Assembly: GCA_040219555.1 (NCBI GenBank)
Contig: JAVJSF010000018.1
Coordinates: forward strand, 1 to 64,000
Direction: 5' to 3'
Length of the DNA: 64,000 bases
Source of the DNA: JAVJSF01 sp040219555
GTDB lineage: Bacteria; Actinomycetota; Thermoleophilia; Miltoncostaeales; Miltoncostaeaceae
The notes under the pieces are model-generated. The model ran no database searches and was not told the origin of the DNA. It saw only the letters and a list, made by a program, of their open reading frames with translations. The position numbers and the translations under genes were made by a program. Below are positions 60,397 through 64,000 of this stretch, piece by piece (position 1 is the first letter of the stretch; each line of letters begins with the position of its first letter).

Positions 60397-60726
60397 TCAT
60401 GGGCGCCCGCCGACGGTCGCCGCTCGCAGGCCCGGGGGGATGGTCAGCCGCGGGCACCCCACGGCGTTCGGCTTCACCGGGTCGAGCGAGGAGTAGCTGA
60501 TCCGCTGCGTGCTCGGCACGCGGCGCCCCCTGTGGAGGCGACAGGGGCCGGTGAAGTCGCCCGCGTTGGTGGCCACCCGGGCGGTGAGGCTCACGAAGAC
60601 CCTGCCGCGGAAGGCAGAGGTGCCCGTCCGGAAGCCGACGATCCGCACGAGCCTGAGGTCCGGCCGGATCACGAAGCGGCGCACCGGGCCGGCAGGATTC
60701 GTGCGCCTGGGCGGGAAGGCGCACAC
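60397..60726 (-). CDS. Hypothetical beta-rich protein (about 109 aa)
   Basis: From GTG 60726 to TGA 60397-60399. Nearly every codon ends in G or C, as in real genes here. The sequence is a chain of strands (RFVIRPDLRLVRIVGFRTGT; RGRVFVSLTARVATNAGDFT; STQRISYSSLDPVKPNAVGC) with two Cys, like an Ig-type or small beta-sandwich domain. No signal peptide is found. The chosen start directly abuts the divergent ATG 60727, so GTG 60684 is possible. Confidence 0.5.
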   Translation of the reverse strand: MCAFPPRRTNPAGPVRRFVIRPDLRLVRIVGFRTGTSAFRGRVFVSLTARVATNAGDFTGPCRLHRGRRVPSTQRISYSSLDPVKPNAVGCPRLTIPPGLRAATVGGRP

Positions 60727-62505
60727 ATGGACACGACCCCCCGCCCCTCCCGCACATGGCCCCGGGCTCTCGCGGCCGGGCTGGTGGCCACCGCCCTGGC
60801 CTGCCTGATCGCCCTGGCCGCGATGGTCGCCGGCCTGCGCGCCGACGCCGGGCGCACGTCCGACGCCCTCCGCGCCGAGGCCGCCCGTCTGGCCGCCGGC
60901 GTGGACGGCGCCGGCGCCCGCCAGGCTGAGCCGGTCCTGGAGTCGGCGGGGGTGGCCGCGCGCCTGGTGGGTCCGCGCGGTGGCGTGATCGCCGACGGCG
61001 ACCTCGACGCCCTCTGGGGGGCGGCCGCCGCCCCGCTCGGCGCCCGCCTGGCCCTGGTGGGCGCGGGGACGACGGTGCGGCGCGGTGCGGTCGAGGAGAG
61101 CGTGGCGCTCGCCGACGGGCGCACGCTGACGGTACGTGCGCCGCTGTCGATGGGAGCGGGCGGGGTCGTGGACGCCGGTCCCGGGCTGGTGGTGCTGCTG
61201 ATACTCGTCGGCATGGGCGCGGCCGGAGCGAGCGCCCTGGGCGGGCGCCGCCGGCGCTCGGCCACCTCCCGGAGGGCCGAGGCCGTCCTGGCCGCCGCGG
61301 CGGGCCGGGTGCCCGGGCCGGCCGCGGCCCGGGGCGCGTGGGCCCCGCTCGACCTGGCCATCCTCCACGCCTCCGAGCGCGTGCGCGAACTGCGCGACGC
61401 TGCCGAGGTGCGGATGGAGGCGCTGGGTGCCGCAGTGGCGCCGCTGCCGATGCCGGCCGCGGCGCGCACGCCCTCGGGGGGCGTGGTCCGCAACGACGCG
61501 CTGGAGCGCCTGGTGCACCCCCTGGCCCCCGCCGATCGCGACGCCGCCGAGGCCGCGGTGTCCGCCGGCGTGAACGGGCGCGGCGCTACGGCCCGGCGGG
61601 TGGACCTGGCCGACGGGCGCGTGCTCGAGATGGAGAGCTGGGCGGTTCCCGGGGGCAGGGTCGTCGTCCTCGCCGAGCGCACCGAGCAGGCGCGGCTGGC
61701 CGCCCTGCGCGCGCACCTGACCGGCAGTGCGTCGCAGCAACTGCGCGGGCCGATCGCGGAGATCGCAACGAGGGCGGGGGAGATCGCCGACCGGGGCCCG
61801 GTGTCCGTGGGCTCCGCGGCGGGCGCCATCCGCGCCTCGGCGGACCGGCTGGACCGCCTGGTGGCACGGATGCTGAGGGCCGGCGGGGTCGAGGACGCCT
61901 CACGCCGCCCCACGCCGCGCGCGGTGGGGGTGGGCGCGCTGGCCCACGGCCTCGGCACCGCCTACGACGCCCGCCTCCGCGAGCGCGGCCTGCGCCTGGA
62001 GCACGATCTGCCGGCCGACGGCCTCGGGGTGGTGGCCGACCCCGCTCTGGTGCACGAGGTGCTGGCCGAGTTGATCGACAACGCCGCCGCGGCGACCTCG
62101 CGCGGTGGCGTGATCACCCTGGCGGCCCGCCGGTCGGGCGCCGCCGAGGTGGAGATCCTCGTGCAGGACACCGGCGAGGGCATCCCCGCACGGGAACGCC
62201 CGCGCGTGCTCGAACCCTTCGGGCGCGCCGGCGACTCGTCGGCTCGTCCCGGCGCCGGCTTGGGCCTGGGCGTCGCCCGTGCCCTGGCCGAGCGGATGGG
62301 CGGCCGGGTGGAGGTGCACGACGGGCCCGGCGGTCGCGCGCGCCTGGTGCTCCCCGCCGCCTCCTACCCGGTGCCCGAGCCCGCCACCCCGATCAGCGTC
62401 GCCGCCCCGGATGCGGTGCCGGAGCCCGTGGACGATCCTCCGGCTCCGTCCGGGCGGGTCCCCGAGCCGGCGCTCGCGGGGCCGGCTCCATCGGCCACTC
62501 CATGA
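60727..62505 (+). CDS. Histidine-kinase-like protein with Gln in place of the phospho-acceptor His
   Basis: 592 residues. Two membrane spans (about 13-37, 152-172) frame a sensor domain; a PAS-like part at about 225-320; a HisKA-like helix pair at 325-390; HATPase at 435-545 with ELIDNAAAAT, DTGEGIPARE and GAGLGLGVARALAERMGG; and a Pro-rich tail. At the H-box the sequence is GSASQQLRGPIAEI, so Ser-His-Glu-Leu-Arg has become Ser336-Gln337-Gln338-Leu-Arg. The ATP site seems whole. No response regulator is adjacent. The tail overlaps the convergent GNAT gene by 113 bases. GGGAAGG lies 7 bases before ATG. Confidence 0.85.
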   Translation: MDTTPRPSRTWPRALAAGLVATALACLIALAAMVAGLRADAGRTSDALRAEAARLAAGVDGAGARQAEPVLESAGVAARLVGPRGGVIADGDLDALWGAAAAPLGARLALVGAGTTVRRGAVEESVALADGRTLTVRAPLSMGAGGVVDAGPGLVVLLILVGMGAAGASALGGRRRRSATSRRAEAVLAAAAGRVPGPAAARGAWAPLDLAILHASERVRELRDAAEVRMEALGAAVAPLPMPAAARTPSGGVVRNDALERLVHPLAPADRDAAEAAVSAGVNGRGATARRVDLADGRVLEMESWAVPGGRVVVLAERTEQARLAALRAHLTGSASQQLRGPIAEIATRAGEIADRGPVSVGSAAGAIRASADRLDRLVARMLRAGGVEDASRRPTPRAVGVGALAHGLGTAYDARLRERGLRLEHDLPADGLGVVADPALVHEVLAELIDNAAAATSRGGVITLAARRSGAAEVEILVQDTGEGIPARERPRVLEPFGRAGDSSARPGAGLGLGVARALAERMGGRVEVHDGPGGRARLVLPAASYPVPEPATPISVAAPDAVPEPVDDPPAPSGRVPEPALAGPAPSATP

Positions 62506-63067
62506 CCACGGCGCCCGGGCTCCCGAAGACCATCCGGGCCAGCAGCCAGCGCCGGCGCTCCACCGCGTGCAGGCCGGCGCGCTCGTACAGCGCCAGCGCC
62601 GCGGTGTTGTCGGCGGTCACCAGGAGCAGTACGCCCCGCAGGCCCGCCGCCCGCGCAAGCGCCCCGCACTCGGTCAGCAGCGCCCGGGCGACCCCGCGTC
62701 GCCGGGCCCAGGGGGCCACGGCCAGCGCGTCCAGGTAGGCCCGGTCGGCCGGGACCTCGGGCGGGCGCAGGAGGCTCAGCACCAGGGAGGCCCGCAGCGT
62801 CCGCAGCGGCCCGAGCGACTCCTCCACCGCCCGGCTCAGGGCCCCCTCGCCCGGCCCGGGGCCGAGCAGGAGCTGGACGGAGCCGGCCACGCGGCCGCCG
62901 ACCTCGGCCACCAGCACCCGGCAGTCGGGATGGCTCAGCCCGGCCGCCGCCAGCGCCCGGGCGCCGGCGGCGGCGTCCGCCCCGAACGCGGGGCCGTACT
63001 TGCCGGCGAAGGCGGCGGCGCCGATCGACGCCAGCGCGTCGAGGTCGTCGCTTCCCGCTAGGCGCAC
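62393..63067 (-). CDS. GNAT-family N-acetyltransferase
   Basis: 224 residues from GTG 63067. Start VRLAGSDDLDALASIGAAAF, then the acetyl-CoA loop LAVAPWARRRGVARALL (R/Q-x-x-G-x-A), the strand GVLLLVTADNTAALALYERAGL and the end RMVF. A Pro/Arg-rich tail of about 30 residues follows, coded in the overlap with the kinase-like gene. It acetylates an amine, target unknown. Confidence 0.82.
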   Translation of the reverse strand: MRLAGSDDLDALASIGAAAFAGKYGPAFGADAAAGARALAAAGLSHPDCRVLVAEVGGRVAGSVQLLLGPGPGEGALSRAVEESLGPLRTLRASLVLSLLRPPEVPADRAYLDALAVAPWARRRGVARALLTECGALARAAGLRGVLLLVTADNTAALALYERAGLHAVERRRWLLARMVFGSPGAVVMEWPMEPAPRAPARGPARTEPEDRPRAPAPHPGRRR

Positions 63068-63136
63068 CGAGATCGTGACTCCGGGCCCCGGGGCGGGCGG
63101 CTGGTTAGATTCCGCTGCGGTCAAACGGAGGACGAC

Positions 63137-63601
63137 ATGGCTCGACTCGATGTGGGCGACCCCGCCCCCGACTTCTCGCTGCAGGCCGACGACGGATCGA
63201 CCGTGACGCTGTCGGGGTTGAGGGGTGGGCGCGTGGTGATCTACTTCTATCCGAAGGACGCCACGCCGGGGTGCACCACCCAGGCGTGCGAGTACCGCGA
63301 CGCGGCCCCCGACTTCGAGGCGGCCGGTGCGACGGTGCTGGGCATCAGCCCGGACCCGGTCGCATCGCACCAGCGCTTCGCGGCCAAGCAGGGTCTGAAC
63401 TTCCCCCTGCTCTCGGATCCCGAGCACGAGGTGGCCGAGGCGTACGGGGTGTGGGTGCAGAAGTCCATGTACGGCAAGACATACATGGGGATCGAGCGCA
63501 GCTCCTTCGTGATCGGTGCCGACGGCACCATCGAGCAGGCCCGGTACAAGGTGAAATCCAAGGGCGACGCCGCGGGGGCGCTCGCGGCACTCCGGGGCTG
63601 A
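63137..63601 (+). CDS. bcp: Peroxiredoxin, Bcp/PrxQ type
   Basis: 154 residues. Active site FYPKDATPGCTTQACEYRD with peroxidatic Cys46 and resolving Cys51, the Bcp spacing; KQGLNFPLLSDPEHEVAEAYGVW and ERSSFVIGADGTI are further family marks. It reduces hydrogen and organic peroxides with thioredoxin. GGAGG-like site before ATG 63137. Divergent from the acetyltransferase gene. Confidence 0.95.
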   Translation: MARLDVGDPAPDFSLQADDGSTVTLSGLRGGRVVIYFYPKDATPGCTTQACEYRDAAPDFEAAGATVLGISPDPVASHQRFAAKQGLNFPLLSDPEHEVAEAYGVWVQKSMYGKTYMGIERSSFVIGADGTIEQARYKVKSKGDAAGALAALRG

Positions 63602-63608
63602 CCGGGAG

Positions 63609-64000
63609 GTGGCGGCCGGCGGGCGCCCGCGCGCGGAGGTGCCGCAGCGCACCGTGGCCATCATGGCCTACGGGTCGCTGATCGACGACCCGGGCCCCGA
63701 GCTCGCCCCGCTCATCGTGCGCCGTCCACCCCGGCGCACCGCCTTCCCCGTGGAGTACGCGCGCGCCTCGCCGCGCTGGGGCGGGGGGCCGGTGCTGGTG
63801 CCCCATCCCGCCGGCGGCGAGGTCGAGGGCCGGTTGCTGGTGCTGGCCGACGCGGTCGAGCTGGGGGCCGCGGTGCAGATGCTGGCCGCCCGCGAGGGCC
63901 TGCCCGACGCGCGCGGCGTGGTCCTGGTGGACTGCGGCGAGCCGTACGCCGTGCTGGCGGCCGCGCTGCCGCGCAACCTGCCGGCACCGGACATGATGCC
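63609..64000 (+). CDS. YGSL-motif protein, gamma-glutamylcyclotransferase-like fold (partial, runs off the window)
   Basis: Open from GTG 63609 to the edge (at least 130 residues); ATG 63663 is a second possible start and lies directly before the motif. AIMAYGSLIDDPGPEL has the YGSL loop of the AIG2/gamma-glutamylcyclotransferase fold, with TAFPVEYARASPRWGGGPVLVP and GEVEGRLLVLADAVE as next strands. The catalytic Glu would lie further on, so activity cannot be judged. Seven bases after bcp, same strand, so likely one transcript. Confidence 0.6.
   Translation, partial: MAAGGRPRAEVPQRTVAIMAYGSLIDDPGPELAPLIVRRPPRRTAFPVEYARASPRWGGGPVLVPHPAGGEVEGRLLVLADAVELGAAVQMLAAREGLPDARGVVLVDCGEPYAVLAAALPRNLPAPDMM

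Overview
The window is chromosomal DNA of very high GC content with dense, short-spaced genes, many GTG starts, ATGA/GTGA start-stop overlaps, a class A RNase P RNA, a LexA gene with a Gram-positive type SOS box (GAAC-N4-GTTC), and an E. coli-type homodimeric pyruvate dehydrogenase E1. Together with a menaquinone futalosine-pathway gene (mqnD) this points to a high-GC actinobacterium, perhaps a deep lineage such as Thermoleophilia; the class assignment is inference. I see no transposase, integrase, phage gene, CRISPR array or replication origin, and base composition looks even throughout.

Layout. 1-10 kb: end of an enoyl-CoA hydratase gene, an M23 peptidase, a divergent cupin/CGNR-regulator pair, a multi-span membrane protein, an HNH nuclease, a three-gene overlapping set (class I amidotransferase, NAD(P)-binding epimerase-like protein, unknown helical protein), HAD phosphatase, MarR. 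10-16 kb: ammonium transporter plus PII protein with an atypical T-loop, then a hairpin-rich intergenic stretch and an OmpR-type two-component pair. 16-24 kb: glutamine-dependent NAD synthetase, a secreted subtilase and a YCII protein in one overlapping unit; an acuC/ABC-ATPase unit; an HD-like protein; a membrane diguanylate cyclase. 24-30 kb: a Pro/Ala-rich secreted protein, guaB-tkt on the minus strand, and two coupled lipoproteins.

30-40 kb is the most unusual part. A PilZ protein, two small LuxR-type HTH proteins, two tandem paralogous secreted proteins (one with a collagen-like stalk) that each carry three copies of a distinctive repeat around LLINQRISQAAVRRVN, a PAS/GAF protein, a second Pro/Ala-rich secreted protein and a Crp/Fnr regulator lie together. 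The 16-bp palindrome TCACTC-N4-GAGTGA, exact or nearly so, lies twice upstream of the PilZ gene and once upstream of each repeat protein. I propose a co-regulated cell-surface or matrix system, possibly tied to cyclic di-GMP (a GGDEF enzyme is 7 kb away).

40-47 kb: DtxR-type regulator, mqnD, cupin, thioesterase, secG, small membrane proteins, SDR, a secreted CHAP-like protein and a nitroreductase. 47-53 kb: the aceE-aceF-lpdA operon preceded by a small L7/L12-like protein, then an AhpD-like protein. 53-64 kb: DoxX, a winged-helix protein with an apparent CTG start, a CopB-type P-ATPase with two CsoR-like sites, a DUF2237 protein, tRNA-Leu(GAG), lexA, an FkbM methyltransferase, rnpB, a histidine-kinase-like protein whose phospho-acceptor His is Gln, a GNAT acetyltransferase, a Bcp peroxiredoxin and the start of a YGSL-motif protein.

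A promoter grammar is visible: TANNNT lies about 7 bases before rnpB and 7-9 bases before several start codons (acuC, secG and others), so several genes look leaderless.
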